This document shows positions 31,617-39,576 of a stretch of DNA of 64,000 bases, in pieces (position 1 is the stretch's first letter; each line of letters opens with the position of its first letter). Under the pieces are notes generated by a model. It saw nothing but the letters and a program-made list of their open reading frames with translations, had not been told where the DNA came from and did no database searches. The stretch comes from CAUPWF01 sp963515125 (lineage in GTDB: Bacteria; Bacillota; Clostridia; Lachnospirales; Lachnospiraceae), in the NCBI GenBank assembly GCA_052116865.1, contig JBQKKG010000002.1, forward strand, positions 62,001 through 126,000, written 5' to 3'. The position numbers and the translations under genes are program-made.

Positions 31617-33992
31617 CTAATTAAATGACTGCTCTGTTCTTTCTATTATTTCATCTTGCAATGCTTTACTAAGATTACGGAAATGATCGCTGTATCCCGC
31701 CACGCGAACAATCAGGTCTTTATAATCTTCTGGATGTTGTTGTGCTTTTATTAACGTCTCTTTATTGATTACATTAAATTGAATATGATGTCCATCCAAA
31801 TTAAAGTAAGAACGTACAAGATTTGCCATTTGTTCCAAACCACCCTCGCCTTCTACAACACTTGGCGTGAACTTTTGATTCAACAGTGTGCCTCCTGTTT
31901 GAAGATGATCCATCTTAGATGCAGATTTAACTACTGCTGTTGGTCCATTTGTATCTGCCCCTTTTTCTGGTGAAATTCCTTCCGATACTGGCTTGTGAGC
32001 CAAACGTCCATTTGCACTAGCCATCATTACTTCACCAAAGTAGACATGACAAGTAGTTGGCAACATATTAATGCGATAATAACCGCCCTTCATGTTTCGT
32101 CTTCCGGTTACAGACTTTCGGTAATATTCAAATACTTCTTTCATGATATTATCTGCATAGGAATCATCATTTCCGTATTTTGGTGTTTTATTGCGCACCA
32201 AGTTCAGAATTCTATCTTGGCCTTCAAAATTATCATCTATGGCCTTCATTAATTCTTCCATTGTAAATTTTTGCTTGTCATATACATTGTACTTTATTGC
32301 CGCTAAACAATCCGTAATTGTTCCAATCCCTACCCCTTGGATATAGTTCGTATTATAACGTGCTCCTCCTGCGTTATAGTCCTTTCCAGTTGAGATACAA
32401 TCATTTGTAATAATAGACAAGAATGGAACTGGCATATAATTAGCATAAATAGTCTCTATCACGTTACTTCCTTGGACCTTAATATCTAAGAAATACTTGA
32501 TTTGTTTTTGGAATGCTTCCCAAAGTTCATCGTACGTCTTAAAATCTGTAGCATAACCAAGTTGTAATCCCAATTGTCTGTCTGCAACTTTATCATACCC
32601 GTTATTTAACGTCAATTCCAAGATTTTAGGTATATTAAAATATCCCGTCAGAATGTAAGCCTCATTTCCAAATGCTCCTGTTTCTACGCAACCACTGGTT
32701 CCCCCGCACCGCGCATCTTCTAAAGATTTTCCCGCATTTAATAATTCTTGTACAATTGCTTCTGTATTGTAGAATGCTGGTTGCCCCCAACCTTTTCGTG
32801 ATATTTCGCAAGCACGTTTTAAAAACTTTTGTGGTGTTTTTTTACTAATCTGTACATTGGAACTTGGTTGTAATAATTTCATTTCATCCATGCAGTCAAG
32901 AATTAAATAGCTGACATTATTAACGCCATTCTCTCCATTTGGTGCTATTCCACCTGTATTTAGATTTGCAAAATCCGTATAAGTACTACTTTCTTTCAAC
33001 GTGATTCCTACTTTCGGAGGTGCTGGTTGATTGTTGAATTTTACCCATAAACATTCCAATAACTCTAGGGCTTTTGCATCATCCAATCTTCCATCTTCCA
33101 CATCCGTTGTATAGAATGGATTTAAATGTTGATCCAAACGTCCTGGTGAGTACGCATCCCAAGGGTTTAATTCACTTGTTACACCAAGATGTACAAACCA
33201 ATACATTTGTATTGCCTGCCAATAGGTCTGTGGCTTATGTGTTGGTACCACATCACAGTTTGCAGCAATTTGAAGCAACTCCTCTTTTCGCGTTTCGTCC
33301 GTTTCCTTCTCTGCAAGCTCTCTTGCATAAGCTGCATAACGTTCCCCCAGAATGATAACTGCATCACAGGCTATTTTCATCGCATTCAATTGATTTTTTC
33401 TAGCCAACGCCTTTGAGTCATTCATATAATCCAATGCCTGTAACGCCTCATCTATGTCTGCCTTATAATCTAAGAATCCCTTTTCGTAAATTTTAAATGA
33501 GCCTACCGTATGTCCTGGTCCTCTCTGTTCCATAAATTCAGTAAAAATACCTGACTCATAAGCGGCTTTCCACTCTTCAGTCATGTTGTCTAAAATACGT
33601 TTACGTATAGAACGTTTTTCCCAAAATGGAATAATATTTTCTTCTTGAAAGCCATAGTCCTCTTCTTTTACATTAAAATTAATCAAGTCTCTGTCGTTCA
33701 TAATATGCATATCTTCTATCGAATGACAACATAACTCTGGAAAAGTAGGGGATGCCTGTGGTGAATCTCCTTTCTCACCCACAATTAATTCGCCCTCTCC
33801 AATATAGAGTGTTTTTTTAGAAAAGTAATCTTTCAATACTTGTGCACGGAGTTCCGGTACAGATATTGTTCCTTCATAATTTTTATAAGTTTCTGTTTCA
33901 ATTTTAGCTCTCTCCATATCAATATGAGCCGGTGTGTCTAAACTAAGCTGTCTCAACTTTTGAATACGTTCATTCATTCCTCTTTGCTCCAT
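31617..33992 (-). CDS. hypD: trans-4-Hydroxy-L-proline dehydratase (glycyl radical enzyme)
   Basis: 791-residue glycyl-radical dehydratase that removes water from trans-4-hydroxyproline to give 1-pyrroline-5-carboxylate. Thiyl Cys435 and base Glu437 are in GGTSGCVETGAFG, Asp279 is in ELNPWDAYSPGR, and the radical Gly766 is in RVAGYSDHF. These match the Clostridioides difficile HypD residues as I remember them (Cys434, Glu436, Asp278, Gly765) with an offset of one. Choline and glycerol dehydratase relatives differ in these regions. AGGAGG lies seven bases before ATG. The activase gene ends four bases upstream; ProC, which uses the product, is encoded about 5.5 kb away. Confidence 0.93.
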   Translation of the reverse strand: MEQRGMNERIQKLRQLSLDTPAHIDMERAKIETETYKNYEGTISVPELRAQVLKDYFSKKTLYIGEGELIVGEKGDSPQASPTFPELCCHSIEDMHIMNDRDLINFNVKEEDYGFQEENIIPFWEKRSIRKRILDNMTEEWKAAYESGIFTEFMEQRGPGHTVGSFKIYEKGFLDYKADIDEALQALDYMNDSKALARKNQLNAMKIACDAVIILGERYAAYARELAEKETDETRKEELLQIAANCDVVPTHKPQTYWQAIQMYWFVHLGVTSELNPWDAYSPGRLDQHLNPFYTTDVEDGRLDDAKALELLECLWVKFNNQPAPPKVGITLKESSTYTDFANLNTGGIAPNGENGVNNVSYLILDCMDEMKLLQPSSNVQISKKTPQKFLKRACEISRKGWGQPAFYNTEAIVQELLNAGKSLEDARCGGTSGCVETGAFGNEAYILTGYFNIPKILELTLNNGYDKVADRQLGLQLGYATDFKTYDELWEAFQKQIKYFLDIKVQGSNVIETIYANYMPVPFLSIITNDCISTGKDYNAGGARYNTNYIQGVGIGTITDCLAAIKYNVYDKQKFTMEELMKAIDDNFEGQDRILNLVRNKTPKYGNDDSYADNIMKEVFEYYRKSVTGRRNMKGGYYRINMLPTTCHVYFGEVMMASANGRLAHKPVSEGISPEKGADTNGPTAVVKSASKMDHLQTGGTLLNQKFTPSVVEGEGGLEQMANLVRSYFNLDGHHIQFNVINKETLIKAQQHPEDYKDLIVRVAGYSDHFRNLSKALQDEIIERTEQSFN

Positions 33993-33995
33993 TTC

Positions 33996-34904
33996 TTAAC
34001 CTCCTATTTTTGTATTATAGAAACCTGCTTCTTGGAACATCTGTACAAAATGCTCCATCTCTTCCTTACTTGGTGCATGTAATGTCGTTCCTTCGTATTT
34101 TTTCCCCATTTTATCATACTTACCTGCGCCAGTATTGTGGTATGGAAGTAAATTTACCTGTGCCACATTTATACGATGATCAAGCAAATAAGCAATGGTT
34201 GCCTTCATGCTTGCATCATTTCCATTTACTTCATTGATCGTCGGAATCCGAATATATATTCTCGCACCATCTTTGCTTAATTTTTTTAAATTTTCTAAAA
34301 TCAGCGTATTTTCTACTCCTATATATTCCTTATGTAATTCTTGATTCATCACTTTTATATCATATAAAAAAGTATGTACATATGGTAAGATTCTTTGGAA
34401 ATTTTCATAAGGGGCATATCCACAGGTATCAATTGTTATCGTAATTCCTTGTTTATGTAACGCTTTCACAAGTGACTCTAGGTAATCCATATCCATAGTC
34501 ATAACTTCTCCCCCTGATAGCGTCACGCCTCCACCTGATTCTTCATAGAATATTTGATCCTTTTTTACTTCTTTAACAAGTTCCATTACAGAATAGGATT
34601 TTCCCATGATCTCTCTCAGATTCAAATTGCAGTAATCAATACATGTTCCGCAGCAATCACATAATGCTCTATCCATTATGATATGCTCTTCCTTTATCAG
34701 CATTGCATGATTGGGACATGCATTCACACATGCTCCACATGCAACACATCGTTCCTTATCATACAATACCTGCTTTTGATAATTTTGAGTCTCTGGATTA
34801 TGACACCATACACATTTTAGTGGACAACCTTTGAAAAATATGGTAGTTCTAATTCCATCGCCATCATGAATAGAATATTTTTGAATACTGGTTATCATTG
34901 ACAT
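33996..34904 (-). CDS. hypE: Glycyl-radical enzyme activase for HypD
   Basis: 302-residue radical SAM protein. The SAM cluster motif is FFKGCPLKCVWCHNPE near residue 27. A ferredoxin-like insert with two further [4Fe-4S] sites follows (CVACGACVNACPN and CDCCGTCIDYC at about 52-95), then the SAM-binding SGGEVM. This layout is standard for activases of dehydratase-type glycyl-radical enzymes. AAGGAG precedes the start. It is the first gene of the hypE-hypD pair and lies three bases before hypD. Confidence 0.93.
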   Translation of the reverse strand: MSMITSIQKYSIHDGDGIRTTIFFKGCPLKCVWCHNPETQNYQKQVLYDKERCVACGACVNACPNHAMLIKEEHIIMDRALCDCCGTCIDYCNLNLREIMGKSYSVMELVKEVKKDQIFYEESGGGVTLSGGEVMTMDMDYLESLVKALHKQGITITIDTCGYAPYENFQRILPYVHTFLYDIKVMNQELHKEYIGVENTLILENLKKLSKDGARIYIRIPTINEVNGNDASMKATIAYLLDHRINVAQVNLLPYHNTGAGKYDKMGKKYEGTTLHAPSKEEMEHFVQMFQEAGFYNTKIGG

Positions 34905-34951
34905 AATCTTCTCCTTTTTAATTTTTGGACTACGGTTTATACTATAGTCTA

Positions 34952-34980
34952 ATCATAGCAAATAGATGGAATTTCGTCAA
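34952..34980 (-). promoter_or_regulatory. Predicted sigma-A promoter of hypE-hypD
   Basis: Minus strand: -35 TTGACG (34975-34980), 17-base spacer, -10 TATGAT (34952-34957). Upstream of it lie TGCATACA (35012-35019) and TGTATACG (35063-35070), like the operators of the gntR/ppnP gap. Confidence 0.65.
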
Positions 34981-35087
34981 TATTTTATCAAACTTAAATC
35001 TAATGTTTTTTTGCATACAAAAGGGTAATTTTGAACAATAAAAGATGTTATTTTCTATATATTGTATACGTTATTGCACGAAAAATT

Positions 35088-35288
35088 TTAGAAATAAAAA
35101 GAACATAAATCATTTAGCGCCTCACTCATCGTAGGATGCGTGAAAATTTGATTCCTTAGTATCGTGTAATCTATCTCTGCATCCATAGCTAATTTTATCA
35201 AATATACGAATTCTTTTTCTTTCCGATCTTCCATATGATTTTTTGCGCTTAATGTGCTATGAATCAATGATTTTGTTCTTAACTTTTG
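35088..35288 (-). pseudogene. Remnant of a pyridine nucleotide-disulfide oxidoreductase (C-terminal dimerisation domain only)
   Basis: An open stretch of about 66 codons ending in TAA at 35088-35090 reads IKLAMDAEIDYTILRNQ, then IFTHPTMSEALNDL. This is the characteristic C-terminal end of mercuric reductase/dihydrolipoamide dehydrogenase-type flavoproteins, including the HPT-x-x-E motif. An in-frame TGA at 35289-35291 and the lack of any FAD or NAD motif upstream show that most of the gene is gone. The nearest in-frame ATG (35234) has no convincing ribosome binding site. It occupies part of the 653-base gap between hypE and the hydrogenase-maturation genes. Confidence 0.75.
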
Positions 35289-35306
35289 TCAAAAAAAAAA
35301 CGTATC

Positions 35307-35335
35307 TTGCATTCAAACTTTTCCTGTGCTACACT
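35307..35335 (+). promoter_or_regulatory. Predicted sigma-A promoter of the hydrogenase-maturation operon
   Basis: Plus strand: -35 TTGCAT (35307-35312), 17-base spacer, -10 TACACT (35330-35335). A transcript from here would start near 35342 and carry a leader of about 215 bases. Confidence 0.55.
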
Positions 35336-35341
35336 TTAAAA

Positions 35342-35557
35342 AACGTACTAATTACAAAGGGTCACACCTAAGTGAAAAGGCGCACAGACTGTATTTGATA
35401 GGGGGAATTTTACCCTCTTTTAACCTCTGCGCATTTGCGTGGAGGTTTTTATTTTGTCTAATTCAGCTCCACAAAGTACTAATAGCTCTGAATGGCGTCC
35501 TATATCGCCGTACGTGAATCAGGACGGTAGTACCCGCCCTTAGAAAGGAGGTTATGC
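35342..35557 (+). ncRNA. Structured 5' leader with attenuator upstream of the TM1266-like/hydEGF operon
   Basis: This leader is unusually GC-rich compared with its surroundings. It contains a small stem GGGGGAA-TTTT-ACCCTC (about 35399-35415), an intrinsic terminator (35421-35454), and a second structured part (35493-35539) with CGTCC/GGACG and GGCG/CGCC pairings before the AAGGAGG site. The segment GCGCACAGA (35379-35387) can pair with TCTGCGC in the terminator's first arm and so could act as an antiterminator. I could not assign it to a known riboswitch class. No convincing leader peptide was found. Confidence 0.45.
35421..35454 (+). terminator. Intrinsic terminator inside the hydrogenase-maturation leader
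   Basis: AACCTC pairs with GAGGTT and GCGC with GCGT around a short loop, followed by TTTTTATTTT. It lies about 100 bases upstream of the first gene, so it would act as an attenuator rather than an operon end. Confidence 0.75.
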
Positions 35558-35809
35558 ATGAATACTCGAATTGCTCTTGTCGGAATCATCGTAGAAGATA
35601 CTGGGTCGGTAGAGGCTTTAAATGCACTACTAAGTGAATATGGCCAATATATTATTGGGCGCATGGGAATTCCTCATCGTGAAAGGAACCTGTCCGTTAT
35701 CAGTGTTGCAATGGATGCACCAAATGACATTATCAGCGCTCTGTCCGGCAAAATAGGCATGCTACCTGGTATTAATACTAAGACCGTATATGCAAAAACA
35801 ACAACATAA
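35558..35809 (+). CDS. TM1266-like [FeFe]-hydrogenase system putative regulator
   Basis: 83-residue protein with the ferredoxin-like fold of the TM1266 family (iron-only hydrogenase system regulator). Recognisable stretches are RIALVGIIVEDTGSVEALN at the N-terminus and GRMGIPHRERNLSVISV, then GKIGMLPGINTKTVY. It contains no helix-turn-helix, so any regulatory action would be indirect or through a partner. AAGGAGG precedes the start, and it lies 11 bases before hydE as first gene of the maturation operon. Confidence 0.85.
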   Translation: MNTRIALVGIIVEDTGSVEALNALLSEYGQYIIGRMGIPHRERNLSVISVAMDAPNDIISALSGKIGMLPGINTKTVYAKTTT

Positions 35810-35820
35810 CGAGGTTATTT

Positions 35821-36864
35821 ATGAAACAATTAATTGACAAATTAAAAGAAGAAAGGAATCTTTCAAAAGCAGAATGGATTTCACTCATTGATGCACGCTC
35901 TAACAATCTGAATGAGTATTTATTTGAACAAGCTAGAGCTGTACGCCATGATTGTTATGATCATGATATCTACATACGAGGTTTAATTGAATTTACAAAT
36001 TACTGCAAAAATGATTGTCTCTATTGTGGTATCCGAAAAAGCAATTCCCATATTAAAAGATATCGGTTATCTAAAGAAGAAATTCTGCAATGTTGCCATG
36101 TTGGATATAATTTGGGATTTCGTACATTTGTATTGCAGGGTGGAGAAGATGGTTATTTTACTGACCAACGCATTGTAGAAATTATTTCTTCCATTCGCAG
36201 TGAATATCCCGACTGTGCCATCACACTTTCCATTGGCGAACACTCAAAAGAAAGCTATCAAGCATTTTTTAATGCTGGTGCTAATCGTTATTTATTGCGC
36301 CATGAGACTGCAAACCATTCACACTATAGACAGCTGCATCCTAATAACCTAACAGCTGCTAGTCGACAACACTGTTTATACCATTTAAAAGAAATAGGAT
36401 ATCAAGTTGGTACCGGTTTTATGGTAGGCTCTCCCTATCAGACCACCGAACATTTAGCAGAAGATATGCTATTTATCAAACAATTGCAACCTCAAATGGT
36501 AGGAATTGGACCTTTTATCCCACATCACGATACACCATTTCACAATCAACCAGGAGGAACTTTAGATCTCACACTCTATATGCTCGGATTATTGCGATTG
36601 ATGCTTCCAGATGTATTGTTACCGTCAACTACTGCCCTTGGAACCATTCATCCAAAAGGACGTGAACTTGGTATTTTATCCGGTGCCAATGTAGTGATGC
36701 CAAATCTTTCCCCTACTACTGTTCGAAAAGATTATGCACTATATGATAATAAGATATGTACTGGTGATGAAGCTGCCGAATGTAGATACTGCATGGAAAA
36801 AAGAATGCAATCTATCGGCTACCAAGTCGTGGTATCAAGAGGCGATTACCGTCCTAGAAATTAG
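35821..36864 (+). CDS. hydE: [FeFe]-hydrogenase H-cluster radical SAM maturase HydE
   Basis: 347-residue radical SAM enzyme involved in building the H-cluster bridging ligand. The SAM cluster Cys62, Cys66 and Cys69 are in TNYCKNDCLYCGIRKSN. The barrel carries FVLQGGEDGYF and TGFMVGSPYQTTEHLAED. GAGG lies six bases before ATG. It is the second gene of the operon, with hydG 20 bases downstream. No hydrogenase structural gene is in the window. Confidence 0.95.
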   Translation: MKQLIDKLKEERNLSKAEWISLIDARSNNLNEYLFEQARAVRHDCYDHDIYIRGLIEFTNYCKNDCLYCGIRKSNSHIKRYRLSKEEILQCCHVGYNLGFRTFVLQGGEDGYFTDQRIVEIISSIRSEYPDCAITLSIGEHSKESYQAFFNAGANRYLLRHETANHSHYRQLHPNNLTAASRQHCLYHLKEIGYQVGTGFMVGSPYQTTEHLAEDMLFIKQLQPQMVGIGPFIPHHDTPFHNQPGGTLDLTLYMLGLLRLMLPDVLLPSTTALGTIHPKGRELGILSGANVVMPNLSPTTVRKDYALYDNKICTGDEAAECRYCMEKRMQSIGYQVVVSRGDYRPRN

Positions 36865-36884
36865 GAACGAAAGGAGAACATAAC

Positions 36885-38306
36885 ATGTATCATCCATCTT
36901 CTAAAAAGGCAACAGAATTTATAAATCACGAAGAAATCTTAGATTCTATAGCATCTGCAGATGCAAATAAAGATAATTTAGAATTAATTACTTCTATAAT
37001 TGAAAAAGCGAAAAAAAGAAAAGGTCTTTCTCATCGAGAAGCTTCTGTGTTGTTAGCTTGCGAGAATGAGGAAAAAAATCAAGAAATTTATGCACTTGCG
37101 GAACAAATTAAAAAGGATTTTTATGGCAATCGTATTGTCATGTTTGCACCGCTATATTTGTCTAATTATTGTGTCAACGGATGTACTTATTGTCCCTACC
37201 ATATGAAAAACAAAGGTATCGCCCGTAAAAAGTTAACCCAAGAAGAAGTACGTAAAGAAACTATTGCACTACAAGATATGGGACACAAACGCTTGGCATT
37301 GGAAGCTGGTGAAGACCCAGTGAATAACCCTATCGAATATATCTTGGAATGTATCGATACCATTTATAGTATTAAGCATAAAAATGGAGAAATTCGACGT
37401 GTAAATGTCAATATCGCAGCAACTACGGTAGAAAACTATAAAAAGCTAAAAGACGCTGGAATCGGCACTTACATTCTTTTCCAAGAGACTTACCACAAAG
37501 AAAGTTATCTACAACTTCATCCAACGGGGCCGAAACACGATTATGACTACCACACAGAAGCTATGGATCGCGCTATGGAGGGTGGTATTGATGATGTAGG
37601 TATTGGTGTTCTTTTTGGGCTTGACAAATATCGTTACGAATTCGCAGGTTTATTGATGCATGCAGAGCACCTAGAAGCAACATTTGGTGTTGGTCCTCAC
37701 ACGATTAGTGTTCCTCGCCTATGTCCAGCAGATGATATTGATGTCAAGGACTTTGACAATGGCATCAATGACGATATCTTTGCAAAGATTGTTGCTTGTA
37801 TTCGTATCGCAGTCCCTTATACTGGAATGATTATTTCCACTAGAGAAAGTCAAAAATGTCGGGAGCGGGTTCTTCATCTAGGGGTCTCTCAAATTAGTGG
37901 CGGCTCTAAAACAAGTGTGGGTGGATATGCCGATCCTGAGCCGGAAGAAGAAAACTCCAAACAGTTTGATGTAAGTGATACTCGTTCCTTGGACGAAGTC
38001 GTAAAATGGCTTATGGAATTAGGGTATCTCCCAAGTTTTTGTACTGCTTGCTACCGAGAAGGGCGTACTGGCGATCGCTTTATGTCCCTATGTAAAAGTG
38101 GTCAAATACAAAATTGTTGCCACCCAAATGCTATGATGACATTAAAAGAATATTTAATGGATTATGCATCTCCTTCAACCAAAGCAATAGGCGATCAATT
38201 AATCCAGTCTGAATTATCAAATATTCCTAATGAAAAAGTTCGTGATATTGTCATTCATAATTTAAAAGCTATAGAAGATGAAAATCGACGTGATTTCCGC
38301 TTTTAA
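36885..38306 (+). CDS. hydG: [FeFe]-hydrogenase H-cluster radical SAM maturase HydG
   Basis: 473-residue tyrosine-lyase that makes CO and cyanide ligands for the H-cluster. The radical SAM Cys96, Cys100 and Cys103 are in SNYCVNGCTYCPYH. The C-terminal auxiliary cluster motif is C-x2-C-x22-C (Cys386, Cys389, Cys412). Both clusters are intact, so the enzyme should be functional. AAGGAG lies eight bases before the start. It is followed by hydF after about 30 bases. Confidence 0.96.
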   Translation: MYHPSSKKATEFINHEEILDSIASADANKDNLELITSIIEKAKKRKGLSHREASVLLACENEEKNQEIYALAEQIKKDFYGNRIVMFAPLYLSNYCVNGCTYCPYHMKNKGIARKKLTQEEVRKETIALQDMGHKRLALEAGEDPVNNPIEYILECIDTIYSIKHKNGEIRRVNVNIAATTVENYKKLKDAGIGTYILFQETYHKESYLQLHPTGPKHDYDYHTEAMDRAMEGGIDDVGIGVLFGLDKYRYEFAGLLMHAEHLEATFGVGPHTISVPRLCPADDIDVKDFDNGINDDIFAKIVACIRIAVPYTGMIISTRESQKCRERVLHLGVSQISGGSKTSVGGYADPEPEEENSKQFDVSDTRSLDEVVKWLMELGYLPSFCTACYREGRTGDRFMSLCKSGQIQNCCHPNAMMTLKEYLMDYASPSTKAIGDQLIQSELSNIPNEKVRDIVIHNLKAIEDENRRDFRF

Positions 38307-38337
38307 AACCATGACCACGCTATAAAAAGGAGAGACT

Positions 38338-39522
38338 ATGAGCTTACAAAATACACCAACTTCAGATCGTATTCATATTGGACTATTTGGTAAAAGAAAT
38401 GCTGGTAAATCCAGTATTATCAATGCTATTACCGGGCAAAATCTTGCCATTGTGTCAGATATGAAAGGGACAACGACTGATCCCGTTGTAAAATCTATGG
38501 AATTATTACCCCTCGGACCGGTGGTAATCATTGATACTCCTGGCCTTGACGATGAAGGTGACTTAGGTCACCTTCGTATTCAAAAAGCTTACCAGGCATT
38601 AAATAAAACTGATATTGCTTTATTAATTGTAGATGCCAATATTGGCATGACCGTAGAAGACGATGCTATTCTTTCCCGTATTATGGCCAAGAATATCCCA
38701 CATATTATTGTTATGAATAAATCCGATCAAGCTGTTTCCCACCCACAAACAAGGGAAGATGCTATCATTTGGGTAAGTGCTAGTACAGGGGCACATATTC
38801 AAGAATTGAAAGAGCTAATCGCATTGCAGGTTCCTAACAACATTTCTCAGTATCCTATAGTAAAAGACTTATTGCATCCATCGGACTTTGTGATATTGGT
38901 AGTACCTATCGATCAGGCCGCTCCTAAGGGACGCTTGATACTCCCCCAGCAACAAACCCTTCGTGATATCCTAGATGCCAAAGCTGTTTCTATTGTAGTA
39001 TCTGTGGAAGAATTGCCATTTACACTTGGCAATCTAAGAAAAAAGCCTCGTCTAGTTATTACGGATAGCCAAGCCTTTGCAGCCGTAGCAAATGTGGTGC
39101 CACATGATATTCCATTAACCTCATTTTCCATATTATTTGCGAGACACAAAGGAAATTTGGATACCTTAATTGATGGTTCCCTTGCCCTAGATACTTTAAT
39201 AGATGGAGATCGGGTTCTGATTAGTGAAGGTTGCACCCATCACCGCCAATGCGGAGACATCGGTACACAAAAACTTCCTCAGTGGATTCTCAAGTACACA
39301 AAAAAACAGATAACCTTTGATTTTACTAGTGGAACGGAATTCCCCTTGGACTTATCTCTTTACAAATTAATTATTCATTGTGGTGGCTGTATGTTAAATG
39401 AACGGGAAATGAAATACCGTATACAATGTGCCAACGATTGTAAAATTCCCATTACAAATTACGGGACAGCTATTGCTCATATGAAAGGGATCTTAGAAAG
39501 AAGTATTTCACCTCTAAAATAG
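38338..39522 (+). CDS. hydF: [FeFe]-hydrogenase H-cluster maturation GTPase HydF
   Basis: 394-residue GTPase scaffold that carries the diiron precursor to apo-hydrogenase. Walker A is GKRNAGKSS at 18-26, the G3 motif DTPG lies near residue 64 and NKSD near 124. The C-terminal cluster-binding set is Cys299, His301, then His347-Cys348-x2-Cys351 (motif CTHHRQC and HCGGC). It is the last gene of the operon; its stop codon lies within a long palindrome shared with the convergent MATE gene. Confidence 0.96.
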   Translation: MSLQNTPTSDRIHIGLFGKRNAGKSSIINAITGQNLAIVSDMKGTTTDPVVKSMELLPLGPVVIIDTPGLDDEGDLGHLRIQKAYQALNKTDIALLIVDANIGMTVEDDAILSRIMAKNIPHIIVMNKSDQAVSHPQTREDAIIWVSASTGAHIQELKELIALQVPNNISQYPIVKDLLHPSDFVILVVPIDQAAPKGRLILPQQQTLRDILDAKAVSIVVSVEELPFTLGNLRKKPRLVITDSQAFAAVANVVPHDIPLTSFSILFARHKGNLDTLIDGSLALDTLIDGDRVLISEGCTHHRQCGDIGTQKLPQWILKYTKKQITFDFTSGTEFPLDLSLYKLIIHCGGCMLNEREMKYRIQCANDCKIPITNYGTAIAHMKGILERSISPLK

Positions 39523-39576
39523 TAAGATGGGGACGGGGGCAATGTGACATTGCCCCCGTCCCCATCTTACTATTTT
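39516..39576. repeat. 29-bp perfect GC-rich palindrome (REP-like), bidirectional terminator
   Basis: Arms 39516-39544 and 39548-39576 are perfect complements with a three-base loop. The core GGGGACGGGGGCAATG is far more GC-rich than its surroundings. The ends AAAATAG and CTATTTT contain the stop codons of hydF (plus) and of the MATE gene (minus), and give a T tract on both strands. GGGGACGG-type palindromes recur as mobile REP-like units in some Firmicutes genomes. Only one copy was seen in this window. Confidence 0.8.

Noticed and set aside
35326..35517. A 63-codon open frame on the plus strand in the hydrogenase-maturation leader, as a possible leader peptide
   Set aside because: Its start overlaps the predicted -10 box, there is no ribosome binding site, and it runs through the terminator hairpin. 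RNA structure explains the region better.
35493..35545. Resemblance of GGTAGTACCCGCC to a T-box antiterminator
   Set aside because: No specifier loop or AG-box arrangement was found, the T-box core sequence is not matched, and the downstream genes are not amino-acid related.
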